Source: Aurantiochytrium sp. KH105 (Eukaryota; Sar; Bigyra; Thraustochytrida; Thraustochytriidae). Taken from it: a stretch of 64,000 nucleotides of DNA. The stretch lies in assembly GCA_003116975.1 (NCBI GenBank), contig BGKB01000191.1:61584-125583 (forward strand), in the 5' to 3' direction. The stretch's first letter is position 1. Each line of letters begins with the position of its first letter. Below are positions 35,694 through 45,716 of the stretch, one piece after another. The notes under the pieces are model-generated. The model made no database searches. It saw nothing but the letters and a program-made list of their open reading frames with translations, and was not told the DNA's origin. Both the position numbers and the translations under genes were made by a program.

Positions 35694-38585
35694 TTATTCC
35701 TGCTGCGCTTGTTGATGTGTGGCATTCGAGGTGCCGTTAGGCGCTTCGAGGGCTGTGCCAGGTTTGTTAGTGGTTTGCGTCACTACAGGGGCCGCTGGCG
35801 ACTGTTCCGGCACAGGAGCAGGTTGTTGTTGCAGCACAGGAGCAGGCTGTGCTTGCGGCGCGGGAGTAGGCTGTGCTTGCGGCGGCACAGGAGCAGGGAC
35901 AGAAGAAGGCTGCGCTTGTGGCACAGGCACGGGAACAGGAACAGGAACGGCCTGTTGCTGCAGCACAGGAGCAGATTGCTGCTGCGGCACAGGGGCAAGC
36001 TGTGGTTGCACAGGGACAGGTTGTTGCGGCACAGGTGCAGGCGTTTGCTGAGGTTGCTGCTGCGGTTGCTGCTCCGGTACAGCTTGCGTTGCAACCTGAG
36101 AGTGCTGCAGCCCATTCTCCGCCGTGGGTGCCGCAGGTGCCGCGGGTGCCGCAGGTGCCACAGGCATAGGGGTCGACGTCGCGGCAGGCTTAATCTGCGC
36201 GAGCGATGGCCCGGTTTGCGACAATGAAGAAATTGCTTGCGCAATATTGGCAGAGGAAGGAGCCACGATTGGAGTTGGCGCGGTCCACACAGGCACCGAC
36301 ACAGGCTGTTGAGACGTCTGCACTTGGTCCGCGCCATGCTGCACCGTACCATTAGCTGCGGTGTCGTCATCATCAGCATTCTGACTTTCGGAGACCACGG
36401 CGCGAGCGGCAGAACGTTCTGCCCGAAGCCTCGTTTCCTCAGCTTTGGCAAGCTCACGTTCCCGAACTCGCTGCTCGCGCTCCTCCTGCTTGCGGCGTTC
36501 CTCTTGCGCGCGTCTGATCGCGGCTTGGCGCTCCGTCTCACGACGATTCGCTTCCTCCTCCTCAAGTCGCCGCGCTTCTTCCTCCTTGCGCCGTTCCTCG
36601 GCCATCTGAATACGCGAAGACCGCTTCCGAGGCATGAGCTGAAGGAGCTGTTCCTTTTCAATGCGCAGCTGCTCGCGACGGATTTGCTCGGCTTCCTCTT
36701 CCATGACGGCGAGAACCTTTTCAAGCTCCGCCAAGAGCTCTTCGTTGAGCGTGGACGAAGCGGCGCGAAGTTCATCCATGAGAGCTCTCAACTGTTCTGC
36801 GCCCTCAGCGCAAAGCTCCCACTTTTCAGGTTTGGGCTCGGGTCCCTTGTAAAATCGGACACGGCGTTTTTCCTTTTTGGTGCGCTTCTTGGTCTTTTTA
36901 CCTTTGACCTTGCCATTGGCGAGGCTTCCGCTCTCTTCGGTATCGTCATTCTCCTCGTCAGCATCAGAGCCCGCAGCGGCACTGCGGCCGCGCTTTCGAC
37001 CACGCCCCTTGCGTGTCGTTGTGCTTGCCGCAGGCGTTCTTCCGCGCCCACCACGGCCTCGGCCGCGGCCTCTGCCTCGGCCTCTACCACGGCCTCTGCC
37101 CCGACCTCTGCCGCGGCCCCTCGCAACGTTGCTCTCGCTCTCGTCGCTGTCGTTCATTTCTTCATCGTTGGAGCCGGATTCCTCGTCGTCTTCCTCGTTG
37201 TCATCGTCGTCGGAGTCGTCGTCGGAATCGCTGTCGTCGTCGGAGTCGCCCTTTCGTTTCGTCTTGCGCTTCCTCCGGGCCTCAGCAGCCTTGCGCTTGG
37301 CTTCTGCCTGCTTTTCGCGAAACTCTTGGGCCAATTGGTCTTCGAAACGCTCGGGTTGCACACGTCGGCGCGAGCTGGAGCGGCGCGAGACGCTCTGCGC
37401 AGCCTTGGCCTTTTTGCGTTTGCGTGCCGCGGCTTCCTCAGCCTTTTTGCGCGCGAGCTCGGCCTTTTTGCGCGCAGCCTCTTCCTTTTCTTGTTTGATG
37501 CGTTCCTTCTCGGCCTTTTTACGCGCCAGCTCAGCGAGCGCAGCCTTGTCTTCATCGCGCGGCGTTTCGCGGTAGATGCGGCAGTCACGGTAGAATTGCT
37601 CAAAGTAAAAGTAGCGTCGGCCGAGATGATCTTCGCCAAGAGGCTTTTGTCGCAAGATCTCGGCCTTGTGCTCGCGCAGCCTCTTTTGCATGGTTTCCTC
37701 GGGAAATCCATTGGCGCGCCAGATGCAGAGCGACCGAAGCAAAAACAGACGTCTCATGGGGTCCAGGCAAAGGTAGCCATCCGATCCGCTAAAAGGCATG
37801 ATGGCGTCCACCTTCATGTTATCGCTGTCCTCCATTTCGGCGAGGCGTTCTTTGCGGGACATTTTCGCCGGGCGCGCAGGTTCGCTAGGGTTGTCTTGGG
37901 TCTTTTCGCCTTCTTCACCTCCGTTCGACTCGTCATGCCCGGCCTTTTCTCCCTTGCCTTCTCCTTTCTCATTATCCCCGTCTTCTTCTTCTTCTTCTTC
38001 ATCTTCCTCGTCTTCTTCGAGCTCATGACGCTCGGGTACAGGGTGATCGAGGATGGGCAGCAAGAGTTCGTCAAGATCACGAATGGAATCCTTTAAAGAG
38101 ATGACTGTGTCTTCGTTGTAGAAGTGCTCGTCATCGCTCTCCTCCATTCTTCGCAGGTCGAAAGCGAGGTCTCTGCGGTCGGTGATCCACTTGCGCACGA
38201 CCTGCTGCAGCTCCTGCGTCCACCATTCAAAGGGTTTTTCCATGATGCGCGTGTGCTTGCCACGGCTCTCTTGCTCGAGTCTGTAGAGATCCTTGCGCGG
38301 CAGCAAGAGCATCGTGTGCGTGCTGGCCATGAGCGCATTGTACTCTGGCGCATGCAGGCCCATCTCGAGCATCTTGGGTGACAGTTGCTTCATCTTGAAG
38401 GTCGTGCTGGACAGCACCAGCCACAAAAGAAAGGCCACCTCCGCGACCTCCGCTTGGTCCTCCAGCCGCCCCGGCGCGCCCTTCTCCTCCGCCTTGCCAG
38501 GCCCCGCCGCCTCGGCCTTGGAGCCCGCGGGCGTCTGCTGGGACGCGCCCGTGGCCTGCTCGTCGACCTCCATCTCGGCCGTCAT
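35694..38585 (-). CDS. DDT/WHIM-domain chromatin-remodelling protein
   Basis: A 963-residue nuclear-type protein. An N-terminal DDT-like helical region (about 45-130; VAFLLWLVLSSTTFKMKQLS, FEWWTQELQQVVRKWI) is followed by acidic tracts. A WHIM motif (about 280-335) reads LDPMRRLFLLRSLCIWRANG and PLGEDHLGRRYFYFEQ; the Arg-Arg-Tyr core is typical of WHIM2 in BAZ1, RSF1, CECR2 and DDT proteins that partner ISWI ATPases. Then come KKAE-rich coiled coils, an acidic Asp/Ser block, a run of about 12 Arg-Gly dipeptides (about 485-510), an AT-hook-like KGRGRKRGR, and a 200-residue Pro/Gln/Ala-rich tail with PVPVPVP and QPAPVLQQQ repeats. No PHD finger or bromodomain is seen. Probable ISWI-complex subunit or nucleosome-spacing cofactor. 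Confidence 0.8.
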   Translation of the reverse strand: MTAEMEVDEQATGASQQTPAGSKAEAAGPGKAEEKGAPGRLEDQAEVAEVAFLLWLVLSSTTFKMKQLSPKMLEMGLHAPEYNALMASTHTMLLLPRKDLYRLEQESRGKHTRIMEKPFEWWTQELQQVVRKWITDRRDLAFDLRRMEESDDEHFYNEDTVISLKDSIRDLDELLLPILDHPVPERHELEEDEEDEEEEEEDGDNEKGEGKGEKAGHDESNGGEEGEKTQDNPSEPARPAKMSRKERLAEMEDSDNMKVDAIMPFSGSDGYLCLDPMRRLFLLRSLCIWRANGFPEETMQKRLREHKAEILRQKPLGEDHLGRRYFYFEQFYRDCRIYRETPRDEDKAALAELARKKAEKERIKQEKEEAARKKAELARKKAEEAAARKRKKAKAAQSVSRRSSSRRRVQPERFEDQLAQEFREKQAEAKRKAAEARRKRKTKRKGDSDDDSDSDDDSDDDDNEEDDEESGSNDEEMNDSDESESNVARGRGRGRGRGRGRGRGRGRGRGRGGRGRTPAASTTTRKGRGRKRGRSAAAGSDADEENDDTEESGSLANGKVKGKKTKKRTKKEKRRVRFYKGPEPKPEKWELCAEGAEQLRALMDELRAASSTLNEELLAELEKVLAVMEEEAEQIRREQLRIEKEQLLQLMPRKRSSRIQMAEERRKEEEARRLEEEEANRRETERQAAIRRAQEERRKQEEREQRVRERELAKAEETRLRAERSAARAVVSESQNADDDDTAANGTVQHGADQVQTSQQPVSVPVWTAPTPIVAPSSANIAQAISSLSQTGPSLAQIKPAATSTPMPVAPAAPAAPAAPTAENGLQHSQVATQAVPEQQPQQQPQQTPAPVPQQPVPVQPQLAPVPQQQSAPVLQQQAVPVPVPVPVPQAQPSSVPAPVPPQAQPTPAPQAQPAPVLQQQPAPVPEQSPAAPVVTQTTNKPGTALEAPNGTSNATHQQAQQE
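37050..37125 (-). repeat. Arg-Gly dipeptide repeat in the WHIM gene
   Basis: CGTGGC/AGAGGC-type 6-bp units encode about 12 consecutive RG pairs. RG arrays bind nucleic acid and are arginine-methylation targets. Confidence 0.8.
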
Positions 38586-39918
38586 GCTCGCCGCCAGCCC
38601 GCCGCCGATGCACGCTCGCGTCCGGCTCGGCCCGGCCCGATCGGCTCAGATCGGCACGGCCGCGTCCTTCTCCTCGGCCGGCCGCCGCCCGCCCGCCCGC
38701 GCGCGCGCGCGTCGCGGCCCCGCGCGTCTCGCGCGTCGCGGTCGCGGTCGTTGGCCTCCTCGATCCCGCTCTGCCTGCTTGCCGCGCGAACTAACCTCCG
38801 CACGCCTTGGCGCTGTGCCCGCCACCCTGAGCCCGCACTTGCCGCGGCGCGCGCAAGTGGGCCAAACGCGCCGCGCGCACTTGCCGCCGCCGCCGCAAGT
38901 CGGGAATGGCCGCCGCGCCGCCGCGCCGCGCCCCGCCCGATAGCGCACTTGCGCGCGGCCTTAGCCCACTTGCGGCGGCGGCCTTCGCCCACTTGCGCCG
39001 CCGCGCCGACCTAACCGTGGCCAGCGACCGTCGAGGCGGGGTCTCTCGACAGAGAGAGAGAGCGGAGGGAGGGAGAACCCAGAACCGCGAGGCCGGCTCG
39101 CGTCGCGCGGGGAGAGGGAGAGGGCGCGAGCGGCGGGAGGCCGCCGGGCAGGGGCGGGCGCGCTGTCGTCCCGCTGGCCGTGCCAGATCAGATCAGAGCC
39201 GAGCAGAACCGAGCAGAGCAGAGCCGAAGATGGGTTTGAAATCATGAGCATGCTGCATCCATCGGTCCATGCGTGGAGGCATGCATCCGGCCGCGAACGC
39301 TGCGCCGGCATCGCGCGCGCAGGCCGCGGACGCATGCAGCGTGCCGGGCGCCCCAGCCCGCGCTCGCGAGAGGCCTCGCCCGTCCGGCCGCCGCGCCTGT
39401 GATGCCTGGCATGCGTGGATATGTGGATGGCCGGGTGAGGGAGGAGAAGAAGCGCTGGTCACTCGGCAGCAAAACGGCAACGCCACGCCGACCCCGCGCC
39501 GCCGACGCCGCCGCGCCCGAGTCCGGCCGACGCGCCCGCGCGGCTCGCCGCCCGTCTGCCCGTCTGCCTGCCCGCCCGCCTGCCCGCCTGCCTGCCTGCG
39601 CGCGCGCGCGAGCGGCCGCCCGCACGCGTCGTCGCCGCGCGAGCGAGCGAGGAGCTTGAGCGAAGCGCAGCGAGAAAGGCGCCGTCGCTCCGTGACCCGA
39701 GCGCGCCTTGCGTCGCTCGCTATCTTTGCCGTCTCCGCGCAAACGCGCCTTGCGGAGGCCGCCTTTGCGCAGAGCGTCGCGACGAGGAGCACCGCGAGCG
39801 AGAGCGCGTGCGCTGCTCGACCTCGGGCCTCGCTTCGTGTCGTATCGGACCGGGTTGGATCGTGGCAAGTCCGCCGAGACGACTGACTGACTGACTGATC
39901 AAAGCTGAGTATACAAAC
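38586..39918. other. Divergent promoter region between WHIM and EH-protein genes
   Basis: 1.3 kb, very GC-rich, with GCCCACTTGCGCC / GCACTTGCCGC words recurring at 38830-39000, (GAGA)n near 39050 and (GACT)n at 39879-39899 just before the EH-gene ATG. Long overlapping frames on both strands are not genes. Confidence 0.5.
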
Positions 39919-42249
39919 ATGGTCCAGTACGAGCCGGTGCTGCCCGAGGAGAGGCAGTACTATGAGGAGCTGATCAAGCTTGCGAACCCGAGCGGCGCGG
40001 AAACATTTGCCTCCAAGGATCTGGCCAACTTTCTCTCGTCGTCGAGGCTGGGCGTACCAGATCTGCGTACGGTCTGGAATATTGGCTCCGAGAGCGCGAG
40101 CAAGATCTCCCGCGCGCACGTCATTACGATGATGCGCTGCGTCGCTCTCATCCAGGCAGGTATCCAGTTGTCCCCAGAAGTTGTTGGGCATGCCAAGCCA
40201 GGACCGGTCCCCATGCCCAAATTCGAAGCACCGGGAGTTCCGCCTGTGCCCACGAATCTTGTCGTACCACCCGCGGGCGAGTCGAATGGGCCGCCGGACT
40301 CTAGTGCGCAGCGTCCATCAACCCCGGCCAGCGTCAGCGGTGCTAGCGCCTTTGACAATGCCAGTGTCAGCGGTTCCGTCTCGAGCAGTTCGTGGGCCAT
40401 GTCGCCGCAGAAGCGCGCGCAATACGAGGAGCTTTTCAAGAAGCAAAACGTCCAGAACGGTAAGCTCGGCTCGCAGGATGCCATGGAGTTCTTTATGAAG
40501 TCACGCATGCCTTGGGAGCAGCTGCGCGAAATCCTTCAGCTTGCTGATCTCGACCAAGACCTTCAACTCAACGTTGACGAGTTTTGCATTGCCATGCACA
40601 TGGTGCTCTGCGTCTCGCGCAAGGGCTATGCGCTGCCGTCCGAGGTTCCGCGCGAGCTTCTTCCGAACCAACCCCGGCACGCACCCCCGACTGCTGCCGA
40701 TGCGGTCGCTGCAGCCAAGAATGGCGGCCCCTCGTCTGAGAACCCCCCTTTGCACGGTGGCGTGCCTCCGCCAATGCAGCACCAGCGCCAAGGCTCGGTA
40801 GTCTCGCAAGTGTCCGAGAATGGCAGTCTCCCCGACGCCGCGCCCCTGGGCCAAACGCACGGTGGTTCATTTCACAGTCACCTCGGCAGCGTCCATAACG
40901 ACGCCAATGGTAGCAGCAGAAGTCTGACTGGCGCGCCCATGCCCGCGCGAGCTGCTCCGGCGCCCGCTGCCGCACCATCTGCGCCGGCGCCAAGTGGTCC
41001 ATCCGAGAGCGACGTACAGCGTGCCACAGAGACGAACAATGCCCTTATGAGCGCTACAGCGACCACGGCCGCTGTTGTCAGTCAGCTCGATGGAGAGAAG
41101 CAGCGCCTTGAGGAGGAAATGACTCGTCTCGGCGCCGAGCGCGATCGACTCGTCGATGATCTCAAGTCAGCCTCTGAGGAAGTAGCCAAGCGCCAAAGTG
41201 AGATTGGTGATTTGGGCACAGACCTTGAGCTATTGCGGGAGACCGTCACGCAACTTCGCGTCTCCGTGGACCAGCAAAGGGCCCAGGTCCAAGCGGTGAC
41301 CGCCACCGCGTTAGAAAAACTCGCCGAAAAGGCCGCGCTCGAAAAGGAGGCTGCCGCTCTCAAAGCGCAGGTTGCCGAGCTCCAGGAGCAGGCATCCTCG
41401 TTCCAAGCTGCACTCTCATCAGCACCGGAAGCGCCGGCAGCCTCGCCCGAGGCCCCGTCTCGTCCGGCGCCAGAACTTACTTCCCCTGACACTACAGCTG
41501 GATCCGGGCACCTACCTCCTCGTCGGGAAGCTCCGGTACGTGCAGCACCCGAACTCTCGTCCGCGGCTGAGTCAAGTCTTCCTGTTCCCGAAGCCGTCGG
41601 TGCGCCCGTCCCCGCAGAGTCTGCGAGCGCGTTTGACACGGATCGAGGAACAGAGGATGATGCAGTAAAAGCACCGGCGTCGACGGCCGCCACGGCAGGA
41701 ATCCAAGAAGCTACGCCGGCACCAGCTGCGGAAACGCAAGCTGAGCCTCCTCGGCGCCGGGCCCCGACAAGAGAGGCACCGGCGTTGTCGCCAACGTCTC
41801 CTGCCGCAGACCCGCCTTCGGGACCGGAACCTGTTTCCGAGTCCGAGCCCGAGCCTCCCGCTGCTGAAGGCGATGCCGGTGCTGCCGCCGATGCTGCTGC
41901 TGCGGCTGCTGCAGCAGGCATGGCAAGTCCAACTGGAGGCCCGGAAGGATCAACCTCGTCGGGTTGGAGCAGCGTCCCAGTGTCCAAATCGGGTGATGCT
42001 GGGCCTGTAGACTCTTCTGCTTTCGATGAGGCCTTTGACGGGGACGCGGATCCCTTTGAGGAAGCGGCGACATCGCAACCTGAAAAGACCGCAGGTGATG
42101 CTTCGGTGCCCGCCTCCGACGTGGCCACGGCTGGCGCAGAGGGGACTGCGTCGACCACGGCGACACAAGGTACCGCGCCGTCGACCGAGCTTGCCGCTGC
42201 ATTTTCCGACGCAGGTTTCGACGAGCCCTTTGATTTTGATAAAAAGTGA
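39919..42249 (+). CDS. EH-domain endocytic adaptor (EPS15/Ede1-like)
   Basis: A 776-residue protein with two N-terminal Eps15-homology domains. EH1 (about 10-95, ERQYYEELIKLANPSGAETF) lacks a good calcium loop. EH2 (about 170-255) has the EF-hand DLDQDLQLNVDEF and FCIAMHMV. A coiled coil follows (about 360-505, EKQRLEEEMTRLGAERDRLVD), as in Eps15 and Ede1 where it drives dimerisation. The last 270 residues are disordered, rich in Pro, Ala, Ser and Glu, with DPFEEA and EPFDFD near the C-terminus, DPF-type motifs that recruit AP2 or other EH partners. EH domains bind NPF peptides. The protein is expected at clathrin-coated pits. No ubiquitin-interacting motif is obvious. Confidence 0.88.
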   Translation: MVQYEPVLPEERQYYEELIKLANPSGAETFASKDLANFLSSSRLGVPDLRTVWNIGSESASKISRAHVITMMRCVALIQAGIQLSPEVVGHAKPGPVPMPKFEAPGVPPVPTNLVVPPAGESNGPPDSSAQRPSTPASVSGASAFDNASVSGSVSSSSWAMSPQKRAQYEELFKKQNVQNGKLGSQDAMEFFMKSRMPWEQLREILQLADLDQDLQLNVDEFCIAMHMVLCVSRKGYALPSEVPRELLPNQPRHAPPTAADAVAAAKNGGPSSENPPLHGGVPPPMQHQRQGSVVSQVSENGSLPDAAPLGQTHGGSFHSHLGSVHNDANGSSRSLTGAPMPARAAPAPAAAPSAPAPSGPSESDVQRATETNNALMSATATTAAVVSQLDGEKQRLEEEMTRLGAERDRLVDDLKSASEEVAKRQSEIGDLGTDLELLRETVTQLRVSVDQQRAQVQAVTATALEKLAEKAALEKEAAALKAQVAELQEQASSFQAALSSAPEAPAASPEAPSRPAPELTSPDTTAGSGHLPPRREAPVRAAPELSSAAESSLPVPEAVGAPVPAESASAFDTDRGTEDDAVKAPASTAATAGIQEATPAPAAETQAEPPRRRAPTREAPALSPTSPAADPPSGPEPVSESEPEPPAAEGDAGAAADAAAAAAAAGMASPTGGPEGSTSSGWSSVPVSKSGDAGPVDSSAFDEAFDGDADPFEEAATSQPEKTAGDASVPASDVATAGAEGTASTTATQGTAPSTELAAAFSDAGFDEPFDFDKK

Positions 42250-42566
42250 CAGTCTCGTTCTTTTGTTCCAGCTTTGGAAAACAAACAAAGGAAAACACAC
42301 GACTGTAACAAGTTTCTTTTGTTTTGCTTCTTTGCGCTACATTATCACCAGAGTCGTGTCGGTCTTTGCTTGTCCCGAAACAGTACATTTTATCGCAAGA
42401 AGGAGGAGAAGAGCCTTTTCCTAAAAAAAAATTGCAGATTTCGAAGATCTTTCAATGGTGGGGGGAATTTATCATAATTTTGTTCGTATACAAGAAAGGC
42501 CTAGTACGTATGGTCACCGCTGTGGATGGCCAATCTTTTCGGCATGAGACGTCTGTATAGGTTCTC
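42250..42566. other. Convergent 3' intergenic region
   Basis: About 320 bp between the EH-protein and PARP stops, AT-richer than the flanks, with an A8 run near 42425. No gene is seen; it holds both 3' untranslated regions. Confidence 0.5.
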
Positions 42567-45173
42567 TCACATCTCAAAGACGAGCACGAAACGCAGACGG
42601 TGCTGACGCTCGTCATAGATGAGGATCTCGTCCTGATAGAATGAGGAGGAGACTCCGGTATCCTTGACAGGTCCAGCCGGGATGGTGACGTTGCGGCCCT
42701 CGATCTTGATAACTTCGTCGCCCGAACCCATGGGACTCTTGCGGCCCTTGGCGAGGACCGAATGAAAACCGCTGGGCGGCTTGCGCAGACGCGGGTCATC
42801 GCGCTGGATCTCCTTGGACTTGCCAACGACGGCCTCGACGAGAAACATGATGCCAAGGTTCTTGCCGTTCCAGCGGGCTCCGCACGTGTATCCGCTCGAC
42901 TTGCTATGCTCAGAGGCAAGATAGATGCCAGCGCCAACGCGTCCACCCGAATGAGGCATGATGCGAAGTCCCGACTTGAGAATGGCAGCCACAACAGCAA
43001 CGTTAGTGCCGTGCCAGAGAAGCATGCGGTCGAGACCGTCATACTTTTTAAAGTGCGCGTCTTCACCATCACGTCCGACCTGAAAGAGACGCTGAAGCTT
43101 CATGTTGCGGCCCTTGCTGCGCGAGGCGTAGGCGTTGATGCGCTTAAAGGTATCAGTCTGCGGTCCCACGACTTCCCAGTCCTTCATGTTGAGCGATGCG
43201 AAGTGAGCATCGAGCGGGTTCACCTGCAGGGTGGCCTGCTTGACGTCTGATGTCTTGATCATGCTCTGTGCCTTTTCGATGTCGCCAATGACGTTGATCA
43301 GCTCGAACTCCTTTTGCAGCATGGCCTCGTTGCTGATCACCGGTGGCACCTGACGGCCAAAGGCGTGAGGGACCACGGTATAATACCGTGAGCTGAGGTC
43401 CGTGAGAACGTTTCGGCGTGCACTTCCGTTGAGTTCCCGCTCAATGTCGCTGAGCACATCGTAAGCACTTTGCACCTGTGCATCGCTGAGCGCTCCCAGA
43501 GGTAGCTTGTCGACGTCAATGTCAAGGCCGGCCATTTGCTCCTTGAACATGTCCTTGTCGAAAATGAACTTGACAAAGTCCGCGGTGGCGGTATCGAGAG
43601 CGCTCTTGGGCTCGGGACCACGAGCCGCGGCCGAAGCTGCTGGCACAACTTTGGGGGATTCGCCAGAAACGTTCTTGGTGAGGATGAGATCGTACTTGTT
43701 TTTCTTCACAAAGTTGTCTCGATCCGCCCAGTTGTTTCCAGTCTTGTCTTTGAACTTTTGCTCAAAAAATTTTCGCGCGATCCCGGGATCATAAGAGCCT
43801 TTCTTGCTAGCTTGGCCATTTTCACCAACGCGGCCCCAGTGATTAAGGGCGTAGTACATTCCGTTGGGTGCTTCGACAACCTGAAGGCAGTAAAACTTGT
43901 TGTTGTTGGCCCTGATGTTGGTCTGATTGAGCATGCAGTCCATGCCGTCAAAGACCTTGGATCCTTGGGGCACCATCGCAGCGAAACGCGGGCGAACAGG
44001 AATATCCTGTGACGCCTGGGCGACTGCCTTTGGAGCGGCCTTGGCCGATGGCGAGACGACGGTCGAGATGGCCGATGACGCTGCAGCCGCGAGCGCCAAG
44101 GCTGCCGCGGTCGCGACCGCAGCAAAACCCGTCGTCGCCGGCGTAGATGCCGGGTCGGGACCGGAAGTCATCGTTGATCCGAGCACATTGCGGCGAATCT
44201 TGCGCTCCTTGGAGGTCCGTGTGTTGGTCTGCCGGAAATCGCCCTTTGTCGAGCTGAGGTCCACACGGTAGGTCCAGCTTCCGGACTCTACAAAGCGCAC
44301 GGCCATATTCGAGTTCTTGGCCACGTGGTGATCACGGTAGAGCTGCTCGACGACCTGGCTTGCATCTGCCACATAGGGATACCAGCCGGTCGGCTTGCTG
44401 TCGACATGGTCGTCCACGTAGTATTCCCATTTGGCGTCAAGAGTCTTGGCCTGAGCTGCAGGCACGACCGAGAGCCACTCGTACTTTCCGGGGAGCGGGG
44501 AGGCGCTTCCGTCGTTTGCGTCATCATATTGAACTCCCGTCTTTTCCGCAAATTTGGATTCGAACTCGGCTTCCATCTTTGCCTTGGTGCCTTTGTGGAG
44601 CATGCCTTGGCCAGAAGTTCCCGTGCGTCCCCAGCGCTGCCAGCAGTACCAGGTGGCACCGCTCTTGATGAGCTGGATAATGTAGTATTTGTCAGAGTTC
44701 TTGGATGGGTCCACAAGGACGAGACGCCCGTCGCGCTTGAGTTCGGCCAGCTTTCCGGCCTTGCTCTTTGTAATCGCGTCGCCCTTGGCCAGGAACCCGG
44801 AGTCGAGGGTGCCAATGTTCATCGGGGTCGGGCTGGCGACGCCCTTGAGCCCGGTCTTAACATGAATCTGAGTTGTCGGCTGCGGCTGCGGCTGCGGTTG
44901 TTTCTTGACCTTGACATTTGCTGCATTCTTCTTCTTGCTCGCGACTGCCACGGGCGCGGCGACGCGCGCAGAGGTGGTCGTGCGCGTGCTCCTGACCCGT
45001 GTCGTCTTTGCGGGTTCCTTCTTGATCTTCTTTCCCGGCGCCACGGGCTCTGCCTTGGCCTTGCGCTTGACGCCGCTGCGGTTCACCGGCGTCGTGTTCT
45101 TCGCATTCTCCTTCTCCTGCTCCTGCTTCGCCAGCCGCGCGGAGCTCCGGGTTGCGCGTGTCGCGACCACCAT
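42567..45173 (-). CDS. Poly(ADP-ribose) polymerase with WGR-WWE-WGR architecture
   Basis: 868 residues from ATG 45173 (MVVATRATRSSARL); the frame continues upstream only through Ser-rich CAG-repeat leader. Order: basic Lys-rich N-terminus; WGR 1 (about 145-215, WYCWQRWGRTG); WWE (about 245-330, AKWEYYVDDHVDSKPTGWYPY, SGSWTYRVDL); Ala-rich linker; WGR 2 (about 415-490, YYALNHWGRVGENGQ); helical regulatory domain (about 520-650); ADP-ribosyltransferase domain (about 670-868). The catalytic H-Y-E triad is present: LLWHGTN, GAGIYLAS, and the Glu in FYQDEILIYDE. It should therefore make poly(ADP-ribose) and respond to DNA ends through WGR, like PARP2/3. No zinc fingers or BRCT. WWE domains bind iso-ADP-ribose, and their combination with two WGRs is unusual. 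Confidence 0.93.
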   Translation of the reverse strand: MVVATRATRSSARLAKQEQEKENAKNTTPVNRSGVKRKAKAEPVAPGKKIKKEPAKTTRVRSTRTTTSARVAAPVAVASKKKNAANVKVKKQPQPQPQPTTQIHVKTGLKGVASPTPMNIGTLDSGFLAKGDAITKSKAGKLAELKRDGRLVLVDPSKNSDKYYIIQLIKSGATWYCWQRWGRTGTSGQGMLHKGTKAKMEAEFESKFAEKTGVQYDDANDGSASPLPGKYEWLSVVPAAQAKTLDAKWEYYVDDHVDSKPTGWYPYVADASQVVEQLYRDHHVAKNSNMAVRFVESGSWTYRVDLSSTKGDFRQTNTRTSKERKIRRNVLGSTMTSGPDPASTPATTGFAAVATAAALALAAAASSAISTVVSPSAKAAPKAVAQASQDIPVRPRFAAMVPQGSKVFDGMDCMLNQTNIRANNNKFYCLQVVEAPNGMYYALNHWGRVGENGQASKKGSYDPGIARKFFEQKFKDKTGNNWADRDNFVKKNKYDLILTKNVSGESPKVVPAASAAARGPEPKSALDTATADFVKFIFDKDMFKEQMAGLDIDVDKLPLGALSDAQVQSAYDVLSDIERELNGSARRNVLTDLSSRYYTVVPHAFGRQVPPVISNEAMLQKEFELINVIGDIEKAQSMIKTSDVKQATLQVNPLDAHFASLNMKDWEVVGPQTDTFKRINAYASRSKGRNMKLQRLFQVGRDGEDAHFKKYDGLDRMLLWHGTNVAVVAAILKSGLRIMPHSGGRVGAGIYLASEHSKSSGYTCGARWNGKNLGIMFLVEAVVGKSKEIQRDDPRLRKPPSGFHSVLAKGRKSPMGSGDEVIKIEGRNVTIPAGPVKDTGVSSSFYQDEILIYDERQHRLRFVLVFEM

Positions 45174-45194
45174 CTTCTCTTCTACCTTCCTGTC

Positions 45195-45246
45195 TCTTCC
45201 TCTGCTGCTGCTGCTGCTGCTGCTGCTACCTCTGCTGCTGCTGCTC
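45195..45246 (+). repeat. CTG/CAG trinucleotide repeat in PARP leader
   Basis: Two blocks, (CTG)7-8 and (CTG)4-5, separated by CTACCT. It sits just upstream of the chosen PARP start, and would be poly-Ser if translation started upstream at a non-ATG codon. Confidence 0.85.
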
Positions 45247-45679
45247 GGTCTCGGTGACTTTCTCTCGCGCGTGTGTTTGGGATCTGCCGGAGCCTGCGCG
45301 CGCGTCAATCGCTTCTTCGCTCCATCGCTCCATCGAACTCACGTCAATCGATCCACGTCCCCATCTCCATCTCCATCACATGGCACAGTCGCTCCCTCGC
45401 TCGAGGCGCGTTGCGCACACCCGCACCCGCACCCCCCGCACCACTTGTACTGCCCAACGTGGGCTGTGGGAAAGGTGTGCGGAACCCGTGGCGAGCGCCT
45501 TATTGCTGAGATTCTCGCCGCGATGACACAGTGGGGCGAGCCCGCCGTTAAGGCGCCCATGGTGGTACCGCAAAGAGCCGGGCGGCTGCGGGAGGACCCG
45601 TGCACGCCGCGGAGAAGATCCGGGCAGCCTGGGGAAGGGACGCAGGGCGGCGGTCCCCGGGTTCTGTCTCGTGCATTTT

Positions 45680-45716
45680 TCTTTCTTTCCTTCTTTCTTT
45701 CTTTCTTTCTTTCTTG
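45680..45716 (+). repeat. CTTT tetranucleotide repeat
   Basis: A run of TTTC/CTTT units, followed by GACTGATTGACTGATTGAC. Gene-free region. Confidence 0.8.

Noticed and set aside
36237-38096. 619-residue plus-strand frame antisense to the WHIM gene
   Set aside because: It mirrors Lys/Glu/Asp-rich coding sequence, giving a Leu/Phe/Val-rich peptide. The minus strand carries recognisable domains.
41082-42311. 409-residue minus-strand frame antisense to the EH-domain gene
   Set aside because: Ser/Ala-rich mirror of a Pro/Ala/Glu-rich tail; no domain.
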